Source: Polyangiaceae bacterium (GTDB lineage Bacteria; Myxococcota_A; Polyangia; Polyangiales; Polyangiaceae). Taken from it: 45,955 bases of DNA. The stretch lies in assembly GCA_009780955.1 (NCBI GenBank), contig WQZB01000040.1, forward strand, positions 1 to 45,955, read 5' to 3'. This document shows positions 27,572-36,467 of this stretch, piece after piece; within the stretch, counting starts at the first letter, position 1; each line of letters starts with the position of its first letter. The notes beneath the pieces are model-generated. The model did no database searches. It had not been told where the DNA came from and worked only from the letters and a program-made list of their open reading frames with translations. The translations under genes were made by a program, and so were the position numbers.

Positions 27572-28936
27572 ATGGTAACGCGCAAGTCGGCAAAAAGTCG
27601 CTCGGAGCCTTCGAGATCGAGTGGGCGTTCGAACGATCTCCCTCGCGTCCTCACGCTGAAAGACGCAACCATGCTGGTTGTCTCTTCGGTCATCGGCGTC
27701 GGCATCTTTCTCACGCCCGATGTGGTGGGTAAGCTTCTGCCGAATCCATTTTGGTTTTGCGTGGCGTGGCTCGCAGGCGGTGCACTGTCGCTCGCAGGCG
27801 CCCTTGCGAATGCCGAACTTGGCGCGATGTTCCCCCGTGCGGGTGGCAACTACGTTTACCTTCGCGCGGCTTACCACCCGATGGTTGGCTTTCTCATTGG
27901 CTGGCTCCAGTTCTTCGCGATTTTCGCCGGCACGGTTGCCACACTTGCAACCGGTTTTACGATTTCGCTAGGCAGCCTATTTTCTCTCTCTTCCGCAGGG
28001 CAACTCGCGATTGCGATTGGTCTCATCTGGATCACCACGGCGGTCAACGCGTACGCAACGCGCGCCGGCGCATGGCTCAATACAGTCACGGCCTACGTCA
28101 AGGTTGCTTCTCTCGTCGCGCTGGTCGTTCTCGGTCCAATCCTTGGGTCTGGTCGCGCTGCGGCCTTGCCGCTCGGTCACGGCGGAAGCGTAACGCTCGA
28201 GCAGTTTGGCGTCGCATTCTCGCCCGTCATATTTTCGTACCTTGGCTGGAACGCAAGCGTGTATGTTGCAGGCGAAATCGAGCGCCCTGGCCGAAACCTT
28301 CCTCGATCGCTTTTCTGGGGCCTTGGCATCTGCTCGGTCATCTACCTTGGTGTCAATGCCACGTACGTCTACGCCATTGGGATGGACGCACTTGCGGGCA
28401 GAGACCACAACCAACCCGCGGCGGCAGTTGCAGCAGGGAGGGTGCTTTTCGGCGAGCGCGGAAGCCTTGTCGTTGCGGTCATGATGCTCGTGTCGATCTT
28501 CGGATCGCTCAACGCCAATGTGCTCGTCGGCCCTCGCATTGCGTATGCCATGGCAAACGATGGGCTTTTCCCAGGCGGTGCGGCTCGCGTCAGCAAAGGT
28601 TCGGGCACGCCATGGGTCGCTGTCGTTGTGCAGTCCATGGTTGCCACGGCGCTCGTCATCGCCTTTCCCAACCTGCCGAGCGTGCTCGATTACACGACGT
28701 TTGCCATCGTGCTGGCGACGATTGCCGACACATCGGCTCTCTACGTTCTGCGCTACCGCGATCCTGGTCGCGAGCGGCCGTACCGCGCGTGGGGCTATCC
28801 CGCTCTTCCCATGCTGTACATTCTCGCGAACGTCGCGATCGCTGCCTCGCTCGTTTCATCCCGCCCGCGCGAGTGCCTTACGAGCCTTGGCGTGGTGCTC
28901 GTTGGGGTGCCCATTTACTGGCTTATCGTGCGCTGA
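27572..28936 (+). CDS. APC-superfamily amino acid permease
   Basis: 454 aa with about 12 hydrophobic helices. After a basic N-terminal tail, [22 protein letters not shown] is the first APC helix with its unwound GxG region. [43 protein letters not shown] and [14 protein letters not shown] are typical of LAT/YfnA-type amino acid transporters. Substrate not predictable. The last 64 coding bases are repeated exactly at 32206-32271 ahead of the intact htrA-like gene, so the 3' end was involved in a rearrangement. Confidence 0.92.
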   Translation: MVTRKSAKSRSEPSRSSGRSNDLPRVLTLKDATMLVVSSVIGVGIFLTPDVVGKLLPNPFWFCVAWLAGGALSLAGALANAELGAMFPRAGGNYVYLRAAYHPMVGFLIGWLQFFAIFAGTVATLATGFTISLGSLFSLSSAGQLAIAIGLIWITTAVNAYATRAGAWLNTVTAYVKVASLVALVVLGPILGSGRAAALPLGHGGSVTLEQFGVAFSPVIFSYLGWNASVYVAGEIERPGRNLPRSLFWGLGICSVIYLGVNATYVYAIGMDALAGRDHNQPAAAVAAGRVLFGERGSLVVAVMMLVSIFGSLNANVLVGPRIAYAMANDGLFPGGAARVSKGSGTPWVAVVVQSMVATALVIAFPNLPSVLDYTTFAIVLATIADTSALYVLRYRDPGRERPYRAWGYPALPMLYILANVAIAASLVSSRPRECLTSLGVVLVGVPIYWLIVR

Positions 28937-28938
28937 GG
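28873..28938. repeat. 66-base perfect direct repeat, copy A (permease 3' end)
   Basis: It begins GTGCCTTACGAGCCTTGGCG, ends CTTATCGTGCGCTGAGG, and includes the permease stop codon. It is identical at every base to 32206-32271. The 3.27 kb between the copies hold the AAA ATPase/nuclease gene and the frameshifted htrA copy. Confidence 0.98.
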
Positions 28939-29183
28939 TCGAAACCGCGTCTAACTCGAAGGGTAAGCCGCCGCCTATGGCGGCGTGACTCGAGAAGGCT
29001 ATGCCGTTCCGTCGTGCAAAGAGCGATGGCCTTCGTCACGTGGACCTGGCCGTTCACGCGAGAGAAGACCGTCATGCGAGCCCTTCCTGCCAACATGGGT
29101 GAGATAACGGCAGCGACCAAGTTTAGTTGGAGCGGCATTGGGGCTAAGCATCCGCCCTCGACGGCCGGGCGAAGTTCACCTCA
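28939..29183. other. Gene-free segment after the permease
   Basis: 245 bases between the permease repeat and the ATPase stop. CCGCCGCCTATGGCGGCG (28971-28988) forms a hairpin between ACTCGA and CTCGAG. Downstream, a plus-strand frame from ATG 29000 (MPFRRAKSDGLRHVDL) reads for ~33 codons and may be a remnant, but I recognise no family. Its content differs from the region before the second htrA copy, so it probably belongs to the inserted DNA. Confidence 0.4.
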
Positions 29184-30797
29184 TCACATGCCCCACACCG
29201 TGATCGAGCGGCCATCGGCACTGCGCTCTTGCACGAAGACTTTCTCGTCCCAACTTCGCGTCTCGCTCGGGTCGACGATGATCAGGTGGGCCTCTTCCGA
29301 AGTGCATCGGTCGGCGTACCTTGCCGTCTGGGTCAATCCCTCGGCGATCGTCATTTCCACCGAGCGGCGCTCGCGCACCACCTTCATCTCCACCACGAAC
29401 CGCTGCTCCGCCCGCTTCCCATCTACCTGTCGAAAGAACCTCACAAAGAGATCCGCGCGCCCTCTTCCTAACGCGTACTCGCGCTCGATCCGCCCGCCGC
29501 CGTTGACCACGCGCTGCAGCCAGGCCTGCAGCAAAAGCTGCGGTGCAGCCTCTTCGTAGACCGCTCGCCCTTTCCAGGCCTCGGAGTTTTCTCGATAGAA
29601 TTGCTGGAAACCCGCGAGCATCCCTCGGAAGTCAAGCCCGCCGCTGGGAAGATGGAAGGTCGTGTCAGAGAGGCGGCCGTGCAGGTCGAGCTGGGTGACG
29701 AAGGTGAGCGTTCTGGGAATGATCTCCCGGTAGATCTCGTTGGCGATCTCCCCTTGTCCGGGACCGCTTAGCTTGATGAGACCGAGATCGGCGACATAAA
29801 CGAGGTCCTCCTGTGAGGCGCGCCCTGCTGCGTCTTCGCCTTGGAGCATAGGCGCGATAATGTTCCGGACTCGGTCTTCCTTAAGCTTGTCGACGAGTAT
29901 ATCGAGATGAGTGTCGCGCCGAAGAATGAGCCGTTCCTTGGCCTCGTCCACGTCCTCGAGCGTGATCGGTTGCGAGCGGTCTTGGAGCGCCGGCATCTCC
30001 TGCGTCAGCTCGTTGGCCAGCGCGTTGACCAGCCAAGGTTGGCCGCCTGTGAGCGTCATCACCTTCGGGTAGATCGATTCCTCGAAGACCTGCCCCGTCT
30101 CCGCCGTGTGCTGCTCGTAGAGCTCACGGACTTCGACCTCTGAGAAGTTGCCGAGCCGGAGTGATTTGGCCTTGATGTTGAAACAACTTCCCATCGTGAT
30201 CCATTCGTCCCTCGCGTTGGCGATGCGGTACTCGCGCACGTCTCGCACGCCGCAGAGGACGACGGAATTGGGGAACGGTATCCCTCTCGGGCGAGCGATG
30301 TACCCGTCTCGCAACTGCCCCAAGACCGAGACCAGCGTCTCTCCGATCAGCGCGTCGATCTCGTCGATGAGCAATACAATCGGTTTGGGCGAGCTCGCCG
30401 CCCAGTCTGCGAGGAGTGCCGAAAACAGAGTCCCTGGCTCTTCCTCCTTCACCATCGAGCGGCCTGCGGTCGCGAGCCAGCTTTGCGGAAGGCTGAACTT
30501 CGCCTCGCGGATCAATCCGTTGGCAACGATCCGATTCCCCTTGTCGAGGTCGTCGCGCGTCGCCTGGGCCTGCTGGACGCTGAAGGCCATCGCCTCGTAG
30601 CGCCCCTCGGCGTTGAGTCGCTTGACGATCGCGTTGAGCAGTGTCGTCTTCCCCGACTGCCGGGGAGCGTGCAGGACGAAGAATTTCTCTTGGTCGATGA
30701 GCTGTTGAATCTCGGGCCAGTTAATCCGCTCGAAAGGATCGATGTTGTAATGCTTCGCGGGATTGTTGGGGCCAGCGGTGTTGAAGTGTCGGATCAT
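29184..30797 (-). CDS. AAA-family ATPase with C-terminal PD-(D/E)XK-like nuclease domain
   Basis: 537 aa. The N-terminal ATPase (~1-330) has Walker A APRQSGKTTLL, Walker B IVLLIDEIDAL and an arginine-rich VVLCGVRDVREYR segment, like AAA_35-type ATPases, followed by TGGQPWLVNALANEL in a winged-helix-like region. The C-terminal ~110 residues look like a PD-(D/E)XK fold: RGRADLFVRF then FVVEMKVVRE, giving the D...ExK triad. Such ATPase-nuclease fusions are common, strain-variable and of unknown role; defence or mobile-element function is conjecture. It sits in inserted DNA between the permease and the broken htrA copy and lacks partner genes, so it may act alone. Confidence 0.88.
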   Translation of the reverse strand: MIRHFNTAGPNNPAKHYNIDPFERINWPEIQQLIDQEKFFVLHAPRQSGKTTLLNAIVKRLNAEGRYEAMAFSVQQAQATRDDLDKGNRIVANGLIREAKFSLPQSWLATAGRSMVKEEEPGTLFSALLADWAASSPKPIVLLIDEIDALIGETLVSVLGQLRDGYIARPRGIPFPNSVVLCGVRDVREYRIANARDEWITMGSCFNIKAKSLRLGNFSEVEVRELYEQHTAETGQVFEESIYPKVMTLTGGQPWLVNALANELTQEMPALQDRSQPITLEDVDEAKERLILRRDTHLDILVDKLKEDRVRNIIAPMLQGEDAAGRASQEDLVYVADLGLIKLSGPGQGEIANEIYREIIPRTLTFVTQLDLHGRLSDTTFHLPSGGLDFRGMLAGFQQFYRENSEAWKGRAVYEEAAPQLLLQAWLQRVVNGGGRIEREYALGRGRADLFVRFFRQVDGKRAEQRFVVEMKVVRERRSVEMTIAEGLTQTARYADRCTSEEAHLIIVDPSETRSWDEKVFVQERSADGRSITVWGM

Positions 30798-30907
30798 CGG
30801 CAGCGCTCCGGGGAGCCCATATCATCTCGGGCCTCCTCAGGTGTCCACACAATCGGGGCACGACCAAGTTCGGGTGAAGTCCGACCGCTTTCGGTACAGC
30901 TTGTCGC

Positions 30908-32160
30908 ATGATGAAAGCATTCGCACTTTGTGGTGCTACCCAACGCGAAAAGCGTCGTCGCGGATCCATCGGCATTCGGCGTTTCGCCTTTCGCATGCCT
31001 CTCATGTCCGCCATCGTAGGCTCGCTGCTCGCGTGCGACGATCGAAATGGCTGCTCGCCCAATCCCGCACAGCCCGCTGTTCAGCCTGCTTCTTGGGTTC
31101 CGCCGGCCCCCCCCGTCCCTTTCGTTCCGCCGCTGTCGCCGGCCGCGTACATCGAAGACGAGCACAACACCACTGCTGTTTTCGACACGGTGGCTGCGTC
31201 CGCGGTTCACATCACCGAAATCATCGTCTCTAATGATAATCAAGGCGTACAAGAATCCACGAGGGGCTCCGGATTCGTGTGGAACCAGGGTGGCCACATT
31301 GTCACCAATTCCCATGTGGTCAAGGCCATACCGCCGCAGTCGATCGGCGTCATACTGTACGATCCACCAAGAATCGCCAATCCACAAAGGTTCCGCGCGC
31401 AGGTTGTCGGTTCCGACGAAAGAAAAGACATTGCCGTTCTCAAAATCGACGCAAACCAGGAGCTGCTCGTGCCTGTCCTCCGGGCGAAAATCGAGGAGCT
31501 CAAAGTCGGGCAAAAAGCTATCGCGATTGGCAATCCATTCGGGCTTGACCACACACGGTCACCACCGGCGTCATCAGCGCGCTGGGCCGTCCGGCGCTGG
31601 GCACTGGCGGCGTGACGAATAACATGATCCAGATCAGCGCCGCCACCAACCCGGGTAACTCGGGTTGCCCGGTGTATAATTCGCAGGGGCGGCTTATCGG
31701 CATGCAAACGCTGAATGGGGAGGACCCGTTTGGGCCTGGTATACGTACGTCGACAGGCATTGCCTTTGCCGTGCCGGTCTGGACCTTGGAGCGCATCGTT
31801 CCGCAAATCATCAAATACGGTCGCGCCCAGCAAGTGGGCATTGGCATTCGGGTAGACGAGCCGCGGAACAACGAACGAAGCCTCGGAATGGAAAGAGGCA
31901 TGATTGTTTATCAAGTTGTTCCAGGCATGCCCGCGGCAAACGCAGGCTTGCGAGGTGTCCAGTACATCCAAGGGAGTAGCTCCCTTGGCGACATTATTGA
32001 GGGCATCGACGGCAAGTACATCCAAGATTTCAACGACCTTTACATGGCCCTCGATGCGCACAAGGTTGGCGACCCCGTGTATGTCCGTTATCGGCGAGGC
32101 GACGACGTCTTCGACGCGCAGGTGTGGACTACCCTTTTGGACGACCCGAACCTTATGTAA
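30908..32160 (+). pseudogene. Frameshifted HtrA-like serine protease lipoprotein
   Basis: Paralogue of the intact gene at 32293-33486. It keeps the signal peptide with lipobox SLLAC, a Pro-rich linker, catalytic His (VTNSHVV) and Asp (RKDIAVLKID). At about 31549-31562 CACACACGGTCACC replaces the CACACGCTCACC of the intact copy: two extra bases shift the frame and end it at 31615. The rest continues in another frame from ~31556 with the serine in GNSGC (the intact copy has GNSGG) and a PDZ-like domain to 32160. The Gly-to-Cys change beside the serine suggests relaxed selection. Sequencing error or programmed shift is less likely but not excluded. Confidence 0.85.
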
Positions 32161-32205
32161 TTTCAGCCTCGTGTCGCCAGCCTTGTCTGTGCGGCGATAG
32201 GGAGG
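32161..32205 (-). pseudogene. Possible remnant of the folD 3' end
   Basis: Bases 32165-32197 align without gaps to 33489-33521, the last 11 codons of folD, with 23 of 33 identical by hand count. Each lies just after an htrA-like stop, at nearly the same distance. The simplest reading is that a unit of htrA plus the folD tail was duplicated and this copy decayed. The match is short, so it is tentative. Confidence 0.4.
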
Positions 32206-32271
32206 GTGCCTTACGAGCCTTGGCGTGGTGCTCGTTGGGGTGCCCATTTACTGGCTTATCGTGCGCTGAGG
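32206..32271. repeat. 66-base perfect direct repeat, copy B
   Basis: Exact copy of the permease 3' end at 28873-28938, including the stop codon but without the rest of the gene. It lies 21 bases upstream of the intact htrA-like start codon. Promoter-like activity for that gene is possible. Confidence 0.98.
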
Positions 32272-32292
32272 CATGATACTGAACGCGTAATC

Positions 32293-33486
32293 ATGAAAGC
32301 GCGTCGTCGCGGCTCAATTGGCATTCGGCTTTTCGCCTTTTTCATGGCTCTCATGACTTGCGCTGCCGTGGGCTCGATGCTCGCGTGCCATCGAAAGGTT
32401 TTGCCTGCGCCCGATGCGGCCAACGCGCCCACCGCGAATGCGCAGCCTGCTCTTTCGGCCTCGGCAAGTGCACTCCCTGTCGCTCCACCATTGTCGTCGG
32501 CCGTGCGCATCGAAGACGAGCGCAACACCATCGCTATTTTCCGTGCGGCGGCTGCGTCCACCGTTTTTGTCACCCAAACCCGGCGTATCATCGATTTTTT
32601 CCAAGGCGAGCAAGACGTTCCTGTGGGCTCCGGCTCCGGCTTCGTGTGGGACACCGAAGGCTACATTGTCACCAATTACCATGTGGTCGACGGCGCGCAA
32701 TCGATCTCCGTCATGCTGAACGATCAACAAGTGTTCGAGGCACAGCTTGTCGGTGTCGAGAAAAGAAAAGACATCGCTGTTCTCAAAATCACGGCACCCA
32801 ACAAGCTGCTCGTGCCCGTTCACTTGGCGAAAGGTAACGAGCTCGAAGTCGGTCAAAAAGCCATCGCGATTGGTAATCCATTCGGGCTCGATCACACGCT
32901 CACCACCGGCGTCATCAGCGCGCTAGGCCGTCAGGTGCAGGGCGCTGGCGGCGTGACCATTCGCGACATGATCCAGACCGACGCGGCCATCAATCCAGGT
33001 AACTCCGGTGGCCCGCTGCTCGATTCGCAGGGTCAGCTCATCGGCATGAATACGATGATCTTTAGCAAATCAGGTACCTCGGCAGGCATTGGCTTTGCCG
33101 TACCGGTCACGACTATGGCTCGCATCGTTCCGCAAATCATCAAAACCGGTCGTGCCGAGCAAGTGGGCATTGGCATCGTGGCCGACCCGCTGCAAAAAAT
33201 CGAACGACGCCTCGGAATGAAGGGCGTGATTGTTTTACAAGTTGCTGCAGGCACGCCAGCGGCACAAGCAGGCATGCAAGGCCTCACGCGAACGCGTCAA
33301 GGGATCTTCCTTGGCGACGTCATTGTGGGCATCGACGACAAGCGCATCGAAGATTTCGACGACCTTTACACAGTCCTTGATGCGCACAAGCCCGACGACA
33401 TCGTGAAAGTCCATATTCAGCGACGCACCGAAATTCTCGACGTGGATATGAAAACCATCGTTCTGCCGCAACCGAACCTGATGTAA
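32293..33486 (+). CDS. HtrA/DegP-like trypsin-fold serine protease lipoprotein with PDZ domain
   Basis: 397 aa. The start at 32293 (MKARRRGSIGIRL) is chosen; the longer frame from 32206 merely reads through the copied permease tail. Lipobox GSMLAC (cysteine ~35), then an Ala/Pro linker. Protease domain ~75-285 with His in VTNYHVVDG, Asp in RKDIAVLKI and Ser in NPGNSGGPLLD. One PDZ domain ~290-390 (VIVLQVAAGTPAAQAGM, LGDVIVGIDDKRIEDFDDLYTVLDAH). It should act in periplasmic protein quality control as a membrane-tethered protease, like DegS/HtrA. It ends at TAA 33484-33486, directly abutting the stop of the convergent folD gene with no spacer. Confidence 0.94.
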   Translation: MKARRRGSIGIRLFAFFMALMTCAAVGSMLACHRKVLPAPDAANAPTANAQPALSASASALPVAPPLSSAVRIEDERNTIAIFRAAAASTVFVTQTRRIIDFFQGEQDVPVGSGSGFVWDTEGYIVTNYHVVDGAQSISVMLNDQQVFEAQLVGVEKRKDIAVLKITAPNKLLVPVHLAKGNELEVGQKAIAIGNPFGLDHTLTTGVISALGRQVQGAGGVTIRDMIQTDAAINPGNSGGPLLDSQGQLIGMNTMIFSKSGTSAGIGFAVPVTTMARIVPQIIKTGRAEQVGIGIVADPLQKIERRLGMKGVIVLQVAAGTPAAQAGMQGLTRTRQGIFLGDVIVGIDDKRIEDFDDLYTVLDAHKPDDIVKVHIQRRTEILDVDMKTIVLPQPNLM

Positions 33487-34395
33487 CTAGCCGCGCGCTG
33501 CTAAACGTGCCTGCGCGGCGATCAGCGTGTTCTCGAGCAAGCATGCGATCGTCATCGGGCCAACACCGCCGGGCACCGGCGTGATGGCAGCTGCGTGCTC
33601 TTTGGCCTCGTCGAACGCAACGTCGCCAACAAGCTTTGTCTTCGATGTTTCTCCGGGCGAGGCCGCGGCGACATGAATGCGGTTCATTCCAACGTCGATG
33701 ACAATGGCGCCGGGTTTTACCCAGTTGCCGCGCACGAGTTCCGCTTTGCCAACGGCCGCAACGAGCACGTCGGCCTGCCGGCATGTGCCTGCGAGATCTT
33801 TCGTGCGCGAGTGGGCCAAGGTTACCGTTGCGTTGGCCGCGAGCAGAAGCTGCGCCATCGGCTTGCCAACGATGTTCGAACGCCCAACGACGACCGCGTG
33901 AGCCCCTTCGAGTGTGGTGTGCGCGAGTGTGGCGATCGCCAGATTGAGCAACTTCATTGCGCCGCGCGGCGTACACGGCACGAGGCTCGGTCTTCCGGAC
34001 GTAAGCAGCCCGGCATTCGTCGGATGAAAGCCGTCGACATCTTTGTCTGGACGGATGGCATCGAGCACGCGACTCTGACGAATCTGGCTTGGCAACGGAA
34101 GCTGCACGAGGATCCCGTCAACGGCGTCGTCGGCGTTGAGTCGATACAGCTCGGCAAGCAGCGTCGACTCGCTCGTACCTGTTGGCAGCACGTGAAGCTT
34201 GCCGCGAATACCGACGTCTTTGGCTGCCTTCTCTTTGTTCCGTGTGTAAATCTGGCTCGCAGGATCTTCACCAACGAGAATCACTTCGAGACCTGGCGCG
34301 CGCCCATATTTTTTCGTGAAGGTGGCAACGCCTCCGCGCACTTCTTCGCGAACGGTCTCCGCGAGCTTCTTTCCATCGAGAATGGCTGCAGTCAT
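33487..34395 (-). CDS. folD: Bifunctional methylene-THF dehydrogenase/methenyl-THF cyclohydrolase
   Basis: Interconverts 5,10-methylene-, methenyl- and 10-formyl-THF in the cytoplasm. 302 aa, slightly above the usual ~285. Family sites: [14 protein letters not shown] with the catalytic lysine, [41 protein letters not shown], and [19 protein letters not shown]. Last gene of a parA-parB-folD run (34 bases after parB), so it is probably co-transcribed with chromosome-segregation genes, an unusual pairing. Its product feeds purine and dTMP synthesis and supplies the methylene-THF that TrmFO uses. Convergent with htrA with zero spacer. Confidence 0.97.
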   Translation of the reverse strand: MTAAILDGKKLAETVREEVRGGVATFTKKYGRAPGLEVILVGEDPASQIYTRNKEKAAKDVGIRGKLHVLPTGTSESTLLAELYRLNADDAVDGILVQLPLPSQIRQSRVLDAIRPDKDVDGFHPTNAGLLTSGRPSLVPCTPRGAMKLLNLAIATLAHTTLEGAHAVVVGRSNIVGKPMAQLLLAANATVTLAHSRTKDLAGTCRQADVLVAAVGKAELVRGNWVKPGAIVIDVGMNRIHVAAASPGETSKTKLVGDVAFDEAKEHAAAITPVPGGVGPMTIACLLENTLIAAQARLAARG

Positions 34396-34429
34396 GACAG
34401 TGTACGATAGCCCGCCTTGGGCGAAAGCT

Positions 34430-35308
34430 TCATTTGATCTGGAACACGCGCGACAGAATCCGGTCGAGGTGGTCGAGATCGTCGTAAGGAATCACCAGTT
34501 CGCCTTTGTTGCCGCTGTCGCGCACAACCACTTTCGTTCCTGCAGCGCGTGTGAGGCGCAGCTCGAGGTCGCGGATTGCCGACGACTTGATGGTGGCAGA
34601 AGTAGCCTTGCTTGCGATCTTGCTTTTGGCGCCACGAACGAGCGCCTCGGTGGCGCGCACACTGAGCTGACCGCGCGTGACTTTTTCGGCGAATTCTTCG
34701 ATTTTTGAAGGATCGGGCGCACCAAGCAGCGCGCGCGCGTGACCTTCGCTCAGTACGCCCGTGATGACTTTGGCGCGCACGCTCGAGGGAAGCTTGAGAA
34801 GGCGGAGCGAATTTGACACCGTTGTGCGATCTTTGCCGAGCCGCGTGGCAAGCGTTTCCTGCGTGTAGTTGTGTTCTTTGACGAGCCTGTCGAGTGCTTC
34901 GGCGAGCTCGACAGGGTTCAGATCTTCGCGCTGAACGTTTTCGATGAGTGCCAGCTCAAAGGCCGCGGCTGGCGAGACGTCTTTGACGACAACGAGCACT
35001 TCGCGCAGCCCCGCCTTTTGCGATGCGCGCCACCGCCGCTCACCGGCGATGATCTCGAATGTGTCGCCAGACGCGACGCGACGCACGACGATCGGCTCGA
35101 GAAGTCCATGCTCGCGGATCGACGCGGCAAGTTCTTCGAGCTTGTCATTTGCGAAATGCTGGCGAGGCTGGCCCTTGTGCGGCACAAGCTTCTCGATGGC
35201 GCAGGAAAAAACGGCCTTGTCGCCCCATGATGCGATGGCTTTCGGCAATGCAGCGGGCAGCAGCGCGTCGAGACCGCGGCCGAGCGCGCGCCGTTTCACT
35301 TCCGTCAT
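34430..35308 (-). CDS. parB: Chromosome-partitioning protein ParB
   Basis: CTP-dependent DNA clamp that loads at parS and spreads to bring the origin region under ParA control. 292 aa. N-terminal ParB/Sulfiredoxin fold with CTP-binding motifs GERRWRASQ and [12 protein letters not shown]. Central helix-turn-helix around [26 protein letters not shown], then a C-terminal dimerisation domain ending in [12 protein letters not shown]. Its ATG overlaps the parA TGA (ATGA at 35305-35308), so translation is coupled. I could not see a canonical 16-base parS palindrome in the window. Confidence 0.97.
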   Translation of the reverse strand: MTEVKRRALGRGLDALLPAALPKAIASWGDKAVFSCAIEKLVPHKGQPRQHFANDKLEELAASIREHGLLEPIVVRRVASGDTFEIIAGERRWRASQKAGLREVLVVVKDVSPAAAFELALIENVQREDLNPVELAEALDRLVKEHNYTQETLATRLGKDRTTVSNSLRLLKLPSSVRAKVITGVLSEGHARALLGAPDPSKIEEFAEKVTRGQLSVRATEALVRGAKSKIASKATSATIKSSAIRDLELRLTRAAGTKVVVRDSGNKGELVIPYDDLDHLDRILSRVFQIK

Positions 35309-36126
35309 CGTGCTCCTGCTGCCTTCTTGGCCGCGGCGGCGTGGGGCGGCGCGGCGTGCTTCATCACGAGCTCGCGCGCGAGGGCAAGGTAAGCTTGTGC
35401 GCCTTTCGACGAGACATCGTAGAGCATGGCGGGCTTGCCATGCGACGGAGCTTCCGACAGGCGCACGTTGCGTGGAATGACTGCATCGAAGACGAAGAAG
35501 TGGCCTCGAACTTCTTCAGCGACTTGGCGCGCAAGGTTGTTGCGCGTGTCGAACATGGTCAGAACGATGCCTTCGAGTTCGAGGCTTGGGTTCATGCCAT
35601 TTTTGACGCGATCGATCGTGGCCATGAGATACGTGAGGCCTTCGAGCGCGTAGTATTCACATTGCAGCGGCACGAGCACGGACGACGCTGCGGCAAGAGC
35701 ATTGACCGTAAGAAGGCCAAGCGACGGCGGGCAGTCGATAAAAATGTAATCGTAGTCATTTTCGATCTCGCGGAGCGCATGGGTCAACTTGCCCGCACGA
35801 TCGGGATCGTCAACGAGTTCGAGCTCGGCGGCCACGAGATCTTGCGTGGCAGGGGCAATGGTTAGGCCGGGCACGTCGGTTTCAACGAGCACGTCACGCA
35901 ACGCAACTTCGCCGATGAGCACGTCGTAAACCGTGCGTTCGCGCGTGCCAGGTCGAACGCCGACCCCGGAGCTCGCGTTGCCTTGCGGATCCATATCGAC
36001 GAGCAGCGTGCGTTTTTCGGCCGCCGCAACGCTTGCCGCAAGGTTTACCGCCGTTGTGGTTTTCCCGACGCCGCCTTTCTGGTTCACAACGCAGGTGACG
36101 CGCGTGACGCGCGGGTTGAATCCCAT
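35305..36126 (-). CDS. parA: Chromosome-partitioning ATPase ParA/Soj
   Basis: Walker-type ATPase of 273 aa that binds DNA non-specifically and moves ParB-parS complexes. Deviant Walker A KGGVGKTTTAVNLAAS near residue 18, with the signature lysine at its start; Walker A' region LLVDMDPQGNASSGVG; Walker B YIFIDCPPSLGLLT; and EGIVLTMFDTRNNLARQV of the chromosomal Soj group. The C-terminal tail is Ala/Lys-rich and [17 protein letters not shown]. First gene of a parA-parB-folD run. The 341 bases upstream separate it from the divergent small acidic proteins. Confidence 0.97.
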   Translation of the reverse strand: MGFNPRVTRVTCVVNQKGGVGKTTTAVNLAASVAAAEKRTLLVDMDPQGNASSGVGVRPGTRERTVYDVLIGEVALRDVLVETDVPGLTIAPATQDLVAAELELVDDPDRAGKLTHALREIENDYDYIFIDCPPSLGLLTVNALAAASSVLVPLQCEYYALEGLTYLMATIDRVKNGMNPSLELEGIVLTMFDTRNNLARQVAEEVRGHFFVFDAVIPRNVRLSEAPSHGKPAMLYDVSSKGAQAYLALARELVMKHAAPPHAAAAKKAAGAR

Positions 36127-36272
36127 AGACCCGTTCTTACTAGACCGACGAAAAACGCTCGCGTTTTTTGACCGCTCTCGCGGCAGTAGTATGGTGTGGA
36201 CAGATGTAGGACAACTGGGCCATCGCGGGAAGTATAGCGGTGGCGCGATGGGCTACGGCAGGAGAACAATCC
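36127..36272. promoter_or_regulatory. Divergent region upstream of parA
   Basis: 146 bases without a convincing gene. GAAAAACGCTCGCGTTTTTT (36149-36168) is a hairpin with a T-run on the plus strand, plausible as a short terminator or attenuator. TTTTTTGACCGCTCTCGCGG follows and faintly resembles the end of the GACCGCTTTC element. Parts must serve as promoter for parA and the plus-strand small genes. Confidence 0.4.
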
Positions 36273-36431
36273 ATGAAAGAAGCGCTTTCAAAAGCGCTCG
36301 CAGGTGAGAACCGGGCGAGCGTCGACAGGATTCTTGCGTCTACGTTTTGGCGATCTCCGCGGCCATGCGGTGTCGCGCTAGCAGACGTGATTGTCCTGTC
36401 CGATCACAAAATCGCAGCACACAGCTCTTGA
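36273..36431 (+). CDS. Putative small protein, 52 aa
   Basis: ATG at 36273 is preceded by AGGAG with an eight-base spacing. The product begins MKEALSKALAGENRASVDRI and ends VLSDHKIAAHSS. No family recognised. The amphipathic N-terminal helix is plausible, but the C-terminal half is less protein-like. The small acidic protein gene starts 36 bases later. It could equally be part of a leader RNA. Confidence 0.35.
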   Translation: MKEALSKALAGENRASVDRILASTFWRSPRPCGVALADVIVLSDHKIAAHSS

Positions 36432-36467
36432 AATTTTCGATTTTGCCACTTTCGCGGAGGATGCGTG

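Noticed and set aside
27751..29559. 602-aa plus-strand frame overlapping the permease and ATPase genes
   Set aside because: Out of frame with the permease, Arg/Cys/His-rich, and crosses the rearrangement junction; chance open frame.
30880..30892. Further palindromic-element end (GACCGCTTTCG)
   Set aside because: Only 11 bases match and no second arm is present; chance is likely.
31540..31620. Programmed frameshift in the first htrA copy
   Set aside because: No slippery heptamer or following pseudoknot is evident; the intact paralogue shows a simple two-base insertion.
32206..32292. Upstream-extended start of the intact htrA-like gene
   Set aside because: This stretch is the copied permease tail read in another frame; the lipoprotein signal begins at 32293.
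34400..36300. parS site or replication origin near parAB
   Set aside because: No TGTTTCACGTGAAACA-like palindrome or cluster of DnaA boxes could be seen.
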